From Phallus indusiatus (Eukaryota; Basidiomycota; Agaricomycetes; Phallales; Phallaceae), in contig JAQFWX010000115.1 in assembly GCA_027605045.1 (NCBI GenBank), positions 1-64,000 on the forward strand: a stretch of DNA of 64,000 nucleotides. Direction: 5' to 3'. The translations under genes were made by a program, and so were the position numbers. The notes under the pieces are model-generated. The model ran no database searches. It saw only the letters and a program-made list of their open reading frames with translations, and was not told the DNA's origin. Shown here piece by piece: positions 23,880 through 39,346 of the stretch. Position 1 is the first letter of the stretch. Each line of letters starts with the position of its first letter.

Positions 23880-24830
23880 CCGTCCCCTTCGAAACTTCGC
23901 TGGGGGACATAAGTTGTATAATCGACCTCGAAGTAAAATGCATGTCCAAAACTTTGTCGAAATTTCCTAAAATTATGCAAGATCAAGATCTACTATTACA
24001 ATTTCAGCACCTTCAATGGTAACGTTTTCTTATTACATTTACTACTCGCTGTCAGTTGTAGCTTGATTTACTCATTGATTTGCCGGTTTCGAAAGACCTT
24101 TTGGCACAAACTGGTGATCCTACTGTTACTGGGTCGCGCGGCCGGTGCATCGACGCAATAATAAATTCAACCGCTCGTTACTTTATTTCAGAGCTCGTTC
24201 CTCCAATGGGGTATTGTATGGATTCTTCGCAGTCATCGGTCTCGTCAGTGGTGGTATATGCAACGTCCTCGGTCCTCCTCTTACACATATTGAAAGGGAA
24301 ACTGTCAATGGCTGTCGCTCCCAGCGCGGATGGCAAACATGGTGGAGGCAGGGTTAGCCAATTCTTCATAACACTAAGGAGAAAACATTGAGTATCTTTG
24401 ATGGGAAACATGCTGTTTTTGGTCATATCGTAAAGGGGCTTGATACTCTTGAAAAGTTGAACTAAGTCTTCACCAATTAAGATGGAATCGTATTCTCCAT
24501 GTTGTCATTCTTGGTTTGTCATCTTATAACATATTCGAAAGTCTTCCAGTATCTGAGAATTTGTCTGCAGACGATCCATTCCCTTATCCTGAAGGACTTG
24601 TAGTACCAGCGGAAGAACCGACCAAAATTCCTGACAACCCCAAGGACGAAGGACCCTGGAGGAACTGCCGAAGGAAGAGGCTGAAAGAGAGAGACGAGAA
24701 ACAGGAAGATGGGAACAGGTACTGACTTAACCTATATAATTAGATTCCGTCAACTCTCATATATGTGGCGTCAGGCTTATTTCAAAATGCAAAACGTCCT
24801 CATTGACGACCGACGAATAGAGTGGTACGC
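23880..24830 (+). pseudogene. PPIL4/Cyp6-type cyclophilin-RRM pseudogene
   Basis: Pieces of a cyclophilin lie in the expected order but in shifting frames: ETSLGDI-like text at about 23895, CPKLCRNFLKLCKIK at about 23943-23985, DLLAQTGDPTVTGSRG at about 24092-24140, RYFISELVPP at about 24176, SMAVAPSADGK and SQFFITLRR at about 24305-24385, DGKHAVFGHIVKGLDTLEKL at about 24397-24460, and DDPFPYPEGLVVP at about 24570. The end of an RRM, AYFKMQNVLIDDRR, is at about 24773-24820. This is the architecture of nuclear PPIL4/Cyp6. Several stops and frame changes make a functional product unlikely. Confidence 0.75.
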
Positions 24831-25579
24831 ATAAGAAGGACATAGAGATAATGTAAGAACGCGATCCGCTTGACAATCGGATGCCCTCAAAACCAAGGCC
24901 CAACTCATCGCGCTGCATGGTACAGTATCCACATTTTCACAAGCGAGTCAAACGACCATTACCATGAGACCGTACTGCTGTCGAAGTCGGTCCACGAACG
25001 CATCCACAACGCTAGAAAAAACTCGTTTTGATATCCAGCAGAGACTTAGACCACGTTAGGATTTGATTTTGAATGAAGAGCATCTAGCTGTTGATTGATA
25101 AACTCTACCTGTAATCGTGTTGTACGTGAAGTGTGAATGAAATGGACTTGATCTGATTTTGGTATTTGATTCTGCATCCTGGCACCTACAGCATGCGTGT
25201 CTTTTGATTTGCTTCTCTCACGATATCGTGATGACAATCTAGACCCTGAATGTGTGTGTGGACAATGATCAAGCTTTTGAGCATGCAGGTGTGCACATAA
25301 TAGCGCTCTATAGTAGTGTGGTTCGGAGTTTGAATGTTGACCTCTTTGTGTGCAGGGGAACGTAGCCGCGTCTAAAGACAGCCGAAACTCTTTGTCCTCC
25401 CCGCATTCTTTTGTGCGTTGTGCTCTGTTTTGTTCCTATATAAAATGTCGCACGGAAATGTTCTTTCGAGGTCGTTATCTTTTCCTTCACATCGACTTTC
25501 AGGCAGGCCTCCCCCTCTAATAACCTTTTATCTTTCAACTCCCTGGCGGAATCCTCACTTCTTCACATAATAAATAACA
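24831..25579. other. Intergenic region with promoter of the next gene
   Basis: No coding signal. A TATA box lies at 25437-25444, 136 bp before the next ATG, followed by a pyrimidine-rich leader. Confidence 0.5.
25437..25444 (+). promoter_or_regulatory. TATA box
   Basis: TATATAAA 136 bp upstream of the ATG at 25580, with a C/T-rich leader between them. It supports the small unknown gene being real and regulated. Confidence 0.55.
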
Positions 25580-26073
25580 ATGATTTCCCAACCAAACTGC
25601 AATTCGCTGCTGAACCAAACCCTTCCGCCTCTACGAACTTTGTTTCCTGATTCCGTCTTCAAGCCAGCTGCCGATCAATGTCAGTCATTTGTACCACTCA
25701 AGCCGAAGCAGTGCAAGGTAAATGCCCCGTAGTTGCGACCAGTTTATCCCAAGTCTGACCAGTCTTTCAATTTCAGGAGTCAATACCTGCCTTAGGCTTA
25801 CCGTCGTCCTTCGCGAATCGCACCACTCCAAGTCGTCGGGTATCACGCTCCTCCAACTCTTCCACCCCTCCGCTCTCATTTTCCCCTTCCCCTTCGCCCC
25901 GACCTTCCCCTAATCCCGAGTTCCGTTTGGTACCATGCCCATTGAATCAAGCCGACGTTGTGATTTCCCATTCCAGCGGCACCTCCGCCGCTATTCTTGT
26001 CGGTCCAGCCATGCAGCGCGCTATCAAGCAAGATCGTAAAATTCATCCGTACCGTGTTATACGAAAACAATGA
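25580..26073 (+). CDS. Small hypothetical protein, two exons
   Basis: Exons 25580-25717 and 25777-26073 give 144 residues. I do not recognise the family. It is Ser/Pro-rich in the middle (SFSPSPSPRPSPNPEF) and ends in a more ordered-looking segment, SGTSAAILVGPAMQRAIKQD followed by KIHPYRVIRK. There are no membrane segments and no signal peptide. A TATA box and C-rich leader upstream, a clean intron, and a frame kept open through both exons support a real gene. The tail resembles short conserved motifs in uncharacterised fungal proteins, but I cannot name one. Confidence 0.65.
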
Positions 26074-26391
26074 GGCCAAGTCACCCCTACGACATTACGA
26101 CTTTCTACCACTACATGCATATATGCGCTCATCACTAATGCAGTGTATTTTTATACCACTCTCTCACTGTTTTATTCCCCGTTCTTTCTTTCCGAAAAAA
26201 AGAACCATTGTATCTGTTAGACATTGTTGTTGTCTCTTCTTCATGAAACAAAAATGTAACTCTTATACGTATAATAACGATTTGCCTGTGACGCACTACT
26301 TCGAGTTCTAAGCGCTTCAACTACTAGCTAGTAATCCAACCTACTACATACTGCTAAAGCACGTTAGAGTGCCGAGCCCAAGTCAAGCTTC

Positions 26392-29406
<3,015 letters not shown>

Positions 29407-29625
29407 TTGAATCCCCACTTTATGGAAGAAAAACCTGAGAATCTTCGGGGATTTCATGTGCTAATGCCCTTGGGGGTAAGAAAGTTGAAATATAATGGAA
29501 TCCATATGTCTTAGCAAGTATACAGTAATGATATTAGGGCAGCAACCTAAAGGAATTAGACCTACTCTATTCAAAGTTCTTTGATCTTAGCTACCAGAAA
29601 AAAAGAAAATACACACTACTAAATA

Positions 29626-31024
29626 TCATGTTAATGACAGACGGTCTTCTTCTCCATTATTGAATCTCCCGAATTCTTGTGAACGAACATGACTGGTGCG
29701 AAGTTTAGAATTCGGTGAAAATTTCGCTACCCGCCGCCCGCGTTTCATCAACTGCTCGGCTTTTTCCAAGTTTGAAAACGAATTGGATAGCTTTCCGTTG
29801 GGATGTGATGAATCCTCGAATTCTTCCTCCGAATTCTTCCATTTGTCCTCGACGTCTCGCCTGACCTTCTCTAAAATCTTCCTGGTACCCCCATCGAAGC
29901 TTACTCCATTCGCCTCCATTTCTTGCAAAATCGCCAACATTTCGCCACTATCTTGTTCCAATGCCCATCGAGCTTGTAAATATACATTATAAGCCGAGGT
30001 GTTGCAACCAAACACGTAAGAGGTGGGCGAAAGAGTTTTGGCATAGGTAAAAAGGGCAAGTGCAGCATGATTGTTTTGATGTGGATATGAAATGAAATAT
30101 TGCATGAGATAAGTTAACAATGGTGCGTATAGTGTCGGCGGAAGAGGAGGATGGTTTGACGATGGTGTTGATGAGCTTTGAGGGTCGGATTCTCCGAAGA
30201 GTTCTCGAATAGCCCATTTTAGGACTTCCAAGTCAGAGTAACATAACGCGACCTCCTCCTTTTTCTCGTCTAGAAGTTGATCCAACTCTGTTGTCCGTTT
30301 AGGAAGGTTCCGAAGTTTTCCGTATGTGTCCAGTGGTGCGGACGGGACGGGCAGAACGCCAGAAGAAGCGGATGGCTGTTGTTCTTCTTGTAACTCCATG
30401 TCATTCTGGGTTAAGTCATCGGCATTCATGCTTCTTGACAGATTATGCTGGAGCCATGACCAGCCTGCATTGCGCCGCTCCCTGCTTTCTAGCGGTAACT
30501 GAGCGGCAGCTGTAGTGAAATTCTCTTTCTTTTGGGTGGCAGCTCTAAAAATCATATCAAACATGCTGTCGAAAGCATTTTTTTCATATGCCGTCATGGG
30601 GGGTCGACTTGAATGCCGTGATGTAGTTTCAGATTCCATACTAGGAGGAGTAGGTATTCGCGTTGGCCTTTTATTCGGATTGCGCTCCGAGGACATGAAC
30701 TTTCGTGACAATGCAACGTCTTCATCTATATTGGCAAATATGTGATCCCAAGCAGAATCATCGTCCTCATGAGTCGATGAACTGATAAAATAAAGATTGT
30801 CAGACTGATTTTTTTTAAGGAGATAGCATAATATTTACGACCTTTCGCTGCATCCAGGATCTTTTTTTGGATAAGTAGTATAGCCTTTCTTTCCGCTAGA
30901 CCCAAACTTCAGCAAGTAAGGAGTAACTGAAAATATATAATGTTTGTTATTAACAGAGAGGATAAGCAGAAGCGAACAAACAACCTGGAGCTAAAGAACG
31001 CGCACGAACAAGACCTAGTGACAT
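29626..31024 (-). CDS. MTF2: Mitochondrial Mtf2-like RNA-processing factor
   Basis: Three exons on the minus strand: 30985-31024, 30842-30926, 29626-30781, giving 426 residues. The N terminus MSLGLVRARSLAP is Arg-rich and lacks acids, like a mitochondrial presequence. An acidic patch and then a FDSMFDMIFR segment follow. The C-terminal helical region (YVFGCNTSAYNVYLQARW, LAILQEMEANGVSFDGGT) resembles the fungal Mtf2 C-terminal domain, with PPR-like helices. Yeast Mtf2 is needed for COX1 mRNA processing and translation. The family call is from memory of motifs. The gene starts about 250 bp from the divergent LeuRS start. Confidence 0.72.
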
Positions 31025-31274
31025 GCCTAACATTAGAAACTTACATAATTGCAAACAGGCACTGCAAAGCAAGCACTGTGACTCGATTTTCGGAAGAAGA
31101 CTTATAAGACTGAACGAGTGCGGTACTGCTCTCGTACAGATTCAAATCAGAACCATACGGTTCTTCAAAAAACGTTCCATCTTACGTTCCCCATTCGAAT
31201 CAAAACTTAGATTCGTTTGTCACCCACTTTTCAGGCCACAAGTTTATCACTTTTCAACAACGGCGTTTGCTAAG

Positions 31275-34200
31275 ATGGCGATCAGCACAGATTCAGCTAC
31301 GATAGAGTTGGCCCAGGTTGGTGCAGCTTATATGTCAATGATCCCGTCCCAACTAATTTGGGCATCATCCGATATAGACGGCCAAGAGAGATTACTTGGT
31401 ATCTCTAGAGCAAAAATATCAACAACGGTGGTATAAGGATAAGCTTTTTGAGGTTGATGCTCCTCACGATTCAGAGATCACGGACTATGACGAGCTTCGG
31501 AAAAAGTACCCCAAGTGGTTTGGGAATTTTCCCTATCCTTATATGAACGGATCTTTGCATTTGGGGCATGCCTTCACAATCTCAAAAATCGAATTCGCGG
31601 CGGGGTATCAACGGATGTTGGGAAAGCGAGTGTTGTTTCCTCATGGATTCCATTGCACAGGGATGCCAATTAAAGTAAGTCAAAATTGACATCATCCGTT
31701 CGCTCAGATCGGCAATTTATTCTCTGTACTTCAGGCTGCATCAGATAAGATTGTTCGAGAGATAGAATTGTTTGGAGAGAATTTCGAGCGCTTCAAACTT
31801 GATACGACAGATGAAAAAGATGATAGTAGATCGGCGGTTACCCACGGAGCAGCTGAGAAGACAAAGAAGAGCAAGGTAGCTGCAAAATCCACCGGACATA
31901 AATACCAATTCCAAATTATGGAGACTATTGGAGTCCCCCGCGCGGAAATCAAAAAATTCGCAGATCCTTTATACTGGCTAGAATATTTTCCGCCAATCGC
32001 AAAAGTAAAAATCTCTTTATCCAGGCTTCCCAGATTCGTTATTAATTCAGTTACCAGCAAGACCATAAAGCACTGGGCACAAGAATCGATTGGCGTCGAA
32101 GCTTCATCACGACAGATGCCAATCCTTATTATGATTCTTTCATCAGATGGCAGGTGAATAAACTTCACCAACAGGAACGTATAAAATTCGGCGAAAGGTA
32201 TACCATCTACAGCCCAAAGGATGGCCAGCCGTGTATGGATCACGACCGATCTGAGGGTGAAGCTTTGGGTCCCCAGGAGTATACTTGTGTGAAAATGGAG
32301 GTCGTCCAGTGGAGCAAGGCAGCAAGAGAAATCATTGCCGATAGAGTAAAAGACAAGCGAGTTTTCTTGGTCGCTGCCACCTTGCGGCCAGAGACAATGT
32401 AAGCTTGTCTTTCAACGTCCACCCAACAGTTATTCACCCGTTTTAGGTACGGCCAAACCAACTGTTTCGTTGGAAGTGCCCTTGAGTATGGTTTTTTCGC
32501 CGTCAACGACACAGACATATATGTTTGTACTACCCGAGCAGCTCGAAATATGGCTTTCCAGGGAATTTCGACACCGCGCGGAGAGGTCAACCAGATTGCT
32601 GAAATTGACGGAGCTAAGATTATTGGAACCAAGATCAAAGCCCCGTTCGGCGTTCATCCTGAAGTGTATGTCCTTCCAATGGAGAATGTTCTAGCTACAA
32701 AGGTATGTTATGATATTCAAACAAAAATCCACTTTCGTATGAATCTCGATTTTGAAGGGAACAGGTGTTGTCACTTCGGTACCATCTGATTCACCAGACG
32801 ACTATGCTACTTTAACAGATCTCAGGAAAAAGCCAGAGTTTTATGGCATAGATCCCACATGGGTTGCTTACGATCCTGTACCAGTTCTCTCGACACCGAC
32901 GTACGGTGACATGACAGCACCCGCACTCGTAAAACATTTCAAAATTCAGTCGCAAAAGGATACCAAACAGTTGGCCGAAGCTAAGGAAATAGCATACAAA
33001 GAGGGTTTTTATTCAGGAACGATGCTCACTGGAGAGTTCAAAGGCGAAGCAGTACAGGAAGCCAAGCCCAAAGTCAGGGATGCTATGATTAGAGCAGGCT
33101 TGGCTTTTGCATATGCAGAACCCGAGGGTATGATCGTCAGTCGAAGTGGTGATGAATGTGTGGTCGCACTAATGGATCAATGGTATCTCGATTACGGAGA
33201 GACGACCTGGCGAACCCAAACCGAGAAGCGAGTCAATTTGTTTGAATCTTATTGGCATTTCACTTATCTGTACATGACAGCTTGCTAGCCAAGATGAATA
33301 CCTTTGGTGAAGAAACTCGCAATGGCTTCGAAGCTGTATTGCAATGGCTGAACCAATGGGCTTGCGCTCGGACGTACGGGTTGGGAAGTAAGATACCTTG
33401 GGACCCCTCATTTATGGTCGAAAGTTTGAGCGATTCAACTATATATATGGCATACTACGCTGTCGCATACTTGCTGCAAGGTTGTTTGTCATATTTTTTC
33501 TTTATTTGTAGTCCTGACGAATTTTGCAGGTGGCATTATCAATGGGGCTGAACCTGGCCCTCTAGGAATTAAGCCTGATCAATTATCCGATGATATTTGG
33601 GAATATATTTTCGTAGATGGCCCGTGGCCTCCGCAGGCTTCTATCTCGAAAGATAAAGTGGACGCTCTAAAACACGAATTCAACTACTTTTATCCCTTTG
33701 ACGTACGCTCTTCAGGGAAGGATTTGATACCCAATCATTTGACGTTCTGTTTGTACAATCACGCGGCTATATTCCCAGAGAAGCACTGGCCCGACGGTAT
33801 GCGCACAAACGGTCACTTGCTCCTTAATGGTAAAAAAATGAGCAAAAGCACTGGGAATTTCCTAACCTTGCGGGATGCGGTTTCAAAGTTCGGAGCGGAT
33901 GCAACTCGTTTGGCATTAGCGGATGCAGGTGATGGCATTGAAGATGCTAATTTCGACGAGAAGAGTGCAAATGCTATTATCTTGCGGTTGCACACTTTAT
34001 TAGACTGGTCGGAGGTATGAAACCGTGCTCGCGAAAATCACAATATGACTGATTAGTCCCACAAAAAGGAAATGACCCAGGGTCAAGCCTCTTTGAGAAA
34101 CGGACAGAAGGAATACCATGATCGTATTTTTGAAGAGGAAATTAATCAATTGATTAATGTAACACAGGAACATTACGAGAAGTATGTTGTTTCAAATATC

Positions 34201-35079
34201 ACGCCCTGCATATTTGCTTGATCTTTTTAAGGATGAACTACAAAGAAGCTTTAAAGCATGGGTTTTTCGAAATGCAAATTGCCCGTGATTGGTATCGGGA
34301 AATCACCTCGGACGTGGGCATGCATGCTGACGTTATTAAATACTGGATTCGGATTGCTGCCTTGCTAATACAGCCTATTGTTCCGCATACGGCGGAGCAC
34401 ATCTGGTCAACCATCCTTAACGAAACTCAATCGGTTCAGCTTGCTCGCTGGCCAACGCCGTTGTCACCTATTGATCGTGTCTTAATAGATGCGGGTACAT
34501 ATATTCGGACGACAGTGAAGTCCGTACGAGAAGCAGAAGGTCAATTGCTAAGAAAGACCAAGGCGAAAGGGGGGATTGCTACATCCTTTGATCCGAGGAA
34601 ACCAAAGAGCCTTAGAATTTATGTGGCAGTCGCTTTCCCTGAGTGGCAAACGAAAACTCTGCGGATTATTGAGGACTCGTATCATGCGCAAGGCAAAAGA
34701 GTAGATGATGCAGATATTCGACAGCGGTTGGGGACTGCTGGTTTAATAAAAGATAAACGGGTTATGCCATTTGTTCAAACGATAAAGGTTTGCAGTCCCA
34801 TCCTTGACAATTGGAGGTCAACTAACCAGAAAAATCTTTAATTAGACGAATATTGCTAAATCTGGTCTGGAGAGTGCCGTAAATCGAAAGTTGCCCTTTG
34901 AAGAAGTACCTGCTCTGCGTCAAACTATATCTTATCTAAAACGCAGTATGGGCTTCGTTGAGGTAGATTTGTTGTTAGCTGAGGATGCCCGAAAACATGA
35001 AGGTACTATAGGGTATTCAAAGAACATTATTGATTCGGCAGAGCCAGGATCCCCTTCATTTGAATTTCGTAATGTTTAA
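31275..35079 (+). CDS. LARS1 (CDC60): Cytosolic leucyl-tRNA synthetase
   Basis: Eleven exons: 31275-31316, 31378-31674, 31735-32004, 32058-32398, 32447-32702, 32758-33227, 33281-33480, 33530-34014, 34069-34181, 34232-34787, 34846-35079, giving 1087 residues, as expected for the archaeal/eukaryotic type. The class I HIGH box is HLGH (75-78) in [20 protein letters not shown] is at 728-732. The editing domain includes [12 protein letters not shown]. The anticodon-binding domain carries [20 protein letters not shown]. It charges tRNA-Leu. Intron 6 is best explained by a GC donor (33228), because this keeps the spacing between WRTQTE and ETRNGFE the same as in human LARS1. Confidence 0.96.
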
Positions 35080-35609
35080 TGTTGAAACTAGTCACTAGAA
35101 AGAATTTTTTTCGGAATATACTTACATGTGCGGCAAAGTCTCTAGCATGCATGGCTTCGTTTGTATACACGAATCCTCGAAATGGAAATCAGTTGGACCA
35201 CGTCGACAATAGTATTGAGGCCGTGACAGTTCACAGTGAATGGTGATCCCATTTGTAGCTTGCTGGGATGTTTATTAACGAATAAGATTTCGTTATGTAC
35301 AGTATCAAGACATCAATATAAATACGGCTCTTCGAAATGCTCTTACGAAAGTCGACCAGCATTTCATTAGAGCACTCCGAGAAAGACCTTCGTCGACTAC
35401 CTAAATCCTGTAAATAATCTTACGGGAAACAGGTAAGTGAGTTTATGAGCAAGGCAGCCTCGAATGTGCTCGGGCAAAAGTAAAGAGAAAGGAAAAGTCA
35501 AAATTGAGACGCCTTGTTACATTTCGATCTCAGCGCAAATTAGCTGGTACTACGCCTCTGTCCACCACAACTTTTTGCGTCTTGTAGGTGTTGCCCATCT
35601 AGTCCCAAG
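35080..35609. other. Intergenic region LeuRS/CAF1
   Basis: 3' flank of the synthetase gene and presumed promoter of CAF1. No TATA box, repeat or coding signal stood out. Confidence 0.5.
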
Positions 35610-36856
35610 ATGATAAAAGATGTGTGGGCAACAAATCTAGAAGCGGAAATGAAGCAAATCCGAAATTACATCGACCGCTATCCTTATGTAGCCATGGTGA
35701 GCAAAACCCACTCCCGAGCTTACTCGCACAGGATTTATGTATGTTAGGATACTGAGTTTCCTGGAGTAGTTGCGCGTCCCATTGGAGCATTCAAAACATC
35801 ATCGGATTATCATTATCAGACAATGCGATGTAATGTCGAGCTCCTCAAGCTCATTCAAATTGGTATTACGCTTGCAGACGAAGAGGGTGGCTATCCTCAA
35901 GAGAATTCTACTTGGCAATTCAACTTCAAATTTAGTCTAATGTTCGTGCAATTTTTCACAATTGAGGTGCTTTCCAAAAATAAACTCACGATTTTGGCAT
36001 AGCGAGGACATGTTCGTACCAGACTCATTGGAGTTGCTGCAGAAGTCCGGGGTAGATTTTCAAAGACACGAAGAGTTCGGAATTCTTCCCTGTGACTTTG
36101 CCGAACTTTTGATAACATCTGGTCTTGTACTATCCGATTCGTGTAAATGGATTTCATTTCACAGGTACTAACTATTCCCTACTTGCATATTCCGATTTCT
36201 TAACAAACTTGACAGTGGCTACGATTTTGGATATTTCGTTAAACTTCTTACCAATTCTCCACTACCGAATGATGAGAACGATTTTTTCGAGCTTTTACAC
36301 ATCTGGTTCCCATCCATATATGATGTTAAGTATATCATGCGAGCTTGCAAACCTCTTAAGGGAGGATTGCAAGACGTAGCAGATGACCTCGGGGTAAGAT
36401 GCTCTCTTTTTCAATCTTATGGTTATGTGATCGGAACTTTAACTCGTGCAGGTTATGCGAATAGGCACCCCTCAAGCCGGATCAGATTCTCTGCTAACTG
36501 CGGCGACATTCTTCAAAATGCGGGAGATTTACTTTGGGGATAAATTGGACCATGAACAATTTAATGGAACACTATATGGTTTGGGAACATCGTCTACAAA
36601 CGGCACCCTTTCGTCTGAAACAGACCGGACTGGGGCAACGACAGCAGCTGAGCGCGAACGCGGCCCCTTGCTATCTACGCCACAACAGCCCTTGCAAGGC
36701 CAAGCATTAAATGGACCCTCAGCGTTATCTAATGGTTTATCAAACGCAACTCTATCCGCTAGCTTTCAATCGCAGCTGAACACACCATTTGTAGCTGCAA
36801 TGGCGCAAAACCCTTTTCTGCGTAATGCAATGGGGACTGTTGGCGGTGACCGGTAA
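35610..36856 (+). CDS. CAF1: CCR4-NOT deadenylase subunit Caf1/Pop2
   Basis: Five exons: 35610-35696, 35748-35941, 36003-36164, 36216-36393, 36452-36856, giving 341 residues. The DEDD nuclease residues are visible: DTEFPG (Asp30, Glu32), an Asp in SFHSGYDFGYFVKLL, and Asp in GGLQDVADDLG. The catalytic part ends around residue 260. The remaining tail is rich in Gly, Ser, Thr and Asn, as in other fungal Caf1 proteins. The enzyme shortens mRNA poly(A) tails in the CCR4-NOT complex. The start matches the family's N terminus (MIKDVWATNLEAEM). Confidence 0.95.
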
Positions 36857-37407
36857 CCTGGCACCACTAACAAATATACTGTACTTACCACGTTTTGACA
36901 TTGTAATATTAGAGCTTTTGCTTCTCAGCTTCGTATATATGTACATATATATACGAGTTGTGCACGTGTAGGAAATGAGCGAAATTGTGAACTAGGAGAT
37001 TGCTGGAAAGATTGCGGTTTATACTTGTCCAGACTTTCAGTCAATTTTAAACATGGAGTGTAATTATAATATATGTGTGCGTCTTCCAAGATTGAGAAGT
37101 ATGATTGCGAGGACGTTGTGGCTAGATTGTGTTTAGGCGATTGGGACTGGTGACAAAGTATCTTGACACTTTATTGCACCGAAAAATTCTAGGAGCGCCT
37201 TGACCAGTTCACCAACATTGAACGTTTTCACCCTTAACAAATGCTGCGTAAACGACGCGAGTTTCTGTCAGACCGGCTACGCTGGTACAGATTCGCGGAG
37301 TTTGAACATATTTGCAGTTGGTGCGCCGAGTTCCCGTTTCAAACTTTATTTTATCCATCTCGTCCACCGAAACACAGAACACCCTCACCCTCTATTTTTC
37401 CGCTACT
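36857..37407. other. Intergenic region CAF1/eS28
   Basis: Contains a TA-rich palindromic stretch (about 36932-36956). The last 200 bp are the presumed promoter and leader of eS28. No gene was seen. Confidence 0.5.
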
Positions 37408-37784
37408 ATGGTGCGTACAAAGCCTGTTAACACATATATTTTCTTGTGTTGAAAAGCGTGTTATTTTAGGATACATCAGCAAAAGTACCAGTAAAACTTG
37501 CTAAAGTTGTGAAGGTACGACTATTTGTCTGTTGAACATTATCAGAGAAAAACTCATATAGTAAAACTCAGGTCCTTGGTCGTACTGGCTCTCGTGGAGG
37601 TGTTACACAAGTCAGAGTCGAATTCATGGATGAATCGAAGCGGATGATCATCCGAAATGTGAAGGGACCTGTGAGGGAGGCAGACATTCTGGCCTTGCTC
37701 GAAAGTGAACGTGAAGCTCGGTGCGTAAACATTATGTTTCTTTTTTACCCCTGTTCCTAAAATATTTGCAGTCGTCTTCGTTAA
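37408..37784 (+). CDS. RPS28: 40S ribosomal protein eS28
   Basis: Four coding exons: 37408-37410, 37470-37514, 37572-37720, 37772-37784, giving 69 residues, the normal size. The signature [18 protein letters not shown] and the [20 protein letters not shown] end leave no doubt. The first coding exon is exactly the ATG codon, followed at once by a GTGCGT donor; the next codon is Asp ([14 protein letters not shown]). The last coding exon is 13 nt. The protein sits at the mRNA exit of the small subunit. Confidence 0.97.
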
Positions 37785-38082
37785 AAGCAGTCTTTTGACC
37801 TGCATTTTCTTTGCATTCGTTCCATCTTTGTACGTTACTTAATTAACAAACACCATCCAAAATTCTCACACGGCACTCGTCTCCGCAGATGTCTTCACAG
37901 CTTCATTATAATGTCGAGTGCCTCATTAAAATATGATAGATGCATGTGTATGAGCGGATGATCGCAATATGATTTCTTGAATGCATCTGCGCATGTTTGT
38001 TGAAAGATCTTTCATTAAAATAAACTGGCTCGGGAAGTATTCTAAACCATACTGTAACTGTACTACTCTTTGAGGCATCCTA

Positions 38083-39346
38083 CTATGCAGTGTTTGATGC
38101 GCTTGCTGCCATGGCAGCTTCTGTAACATCAATAACCTCTTTTAGCTTGGCTTCAGAGAGAATCTCAAACCCCTTTTGACGGGTCACCTACAACCGTGTG
38201 GTAAAAGATAAAGTTCACTATTGAAGCAAATGATACACACCTGTGCTAATTGAACATTATGATTGTCGAGCTTTTCTTCCATGACCTGCTTCAGCACCCG
38301 CAGGGCAAGACTTTGAGCTTCGGCTAAAGTTATTTGCTATAGAAAGGGCTGTAAGAATTTTTTCGCTTTTTGAGGAAGATTACTGAAACCGCTCACTTTA
38401 TACCACCTGTCTTGTAATTCAGCTTGCGCTGCCTCACTCCCACTTCCAATAGCTTTTGCGTCATAATGTACAAACGTCCCGGATGGGTCTGTATGATATC
38501 TATTGTTAATAGTCAGTGAGAATGATATTGAGATGGATTTTGATAATCGCACAAATGAGGTCCCAGTTCGTCAATACCACCAATCAAAAGGGCAACTCCG
38601 AAAGGACGACTCTACAAGCCCAAAAAAAAACTATAAAGTTTAAAGATAATACTGGTAATAACATCTACTATACCATCATTGCCTCTTCATCATGTACACT
38701 CTCACCGAACCGAAGAGCCAGATCACAAACGGCCTGCGTGATCGATTCAACCTATTGACTAGTTTCAACAAAAGGTCCCAGAGGCTTGGTTATTGATGCA
38801 AAAAGAGTACCTTGATAGGCTCGTCGTATGTAAAGGCATGGTTTTGCGCTGTAACCCTCGCGTGGTCAATTATCGTTCGTGCGTCAGCCGTCAAACCTAT
38901 ATACCGGAAATATGATTATGGCACGGTACAATATCTTAAAAAAAGCTTACCACTCATGGCGCATCCCAGGTGTGTATCGATCTCCATAATTTTCTCTATC
39001 GAACTTGATTCCAAAAGCGGCGATTGTACACGTTTCTCGACAGCTAAGACTACGCCTTCTGGGGACCGGACACCGACTGTCGTCGATCCAAGCTACTCAT
39101 CGTGAACACTAAGCGTATGATAATTAAGTTAGATGCGCGTGCCTTGATAGCCTCGATTGCATATTCGACTTGATAATACATGTTACAAGAGGTGGGCATA
39201 TTGAAGGACATGTCATATACCTTGGAATAATCGTCCTTCTGGTGAAAAGGTATTGACACCACGATCTGATAGAATAATCAGTAAACTGAAGCAAGTTTCA
39301 CATGTGGAAATAGATGCATACCATATTCTGAACGCGTGAGGAACAT
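38083..39346 (-). CDS. PUP2: 20S proteasome subunit alpha5
   Basis: Ten exons on the minus strand: 39322-39346, 39221-39265, 39143-39168, 38951-39092, 38811-38896, 38674-38751, 38553-38611, 38397-38499, 38241-38336, 38083-38187, giving 254 residues. The alpha signature [20 protein letters not shown] is at the N terminus. [20 protein letters not shown] and [20 protein letters not shown] are typical of alpha5 (PSMA5). It forms part of the outer ring gating the 20S core. Intron 3 appears to use a GC donor (39142-39141). Upstream, at about 39397-39430, two ACGCGT hexamers could be cell-cycle (MCB-like) sites, a weak inference. Confidence 0.95.

Noticed and set aside
29872..31436. Plus-strand frame 31023-31436 as the LeuRS start
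   Set aside because: It overlaps the MTF2 first exon and promoter, and its end reads through an intron; the LeuRS start at 31275 splices cleanly to the conserved sequence.
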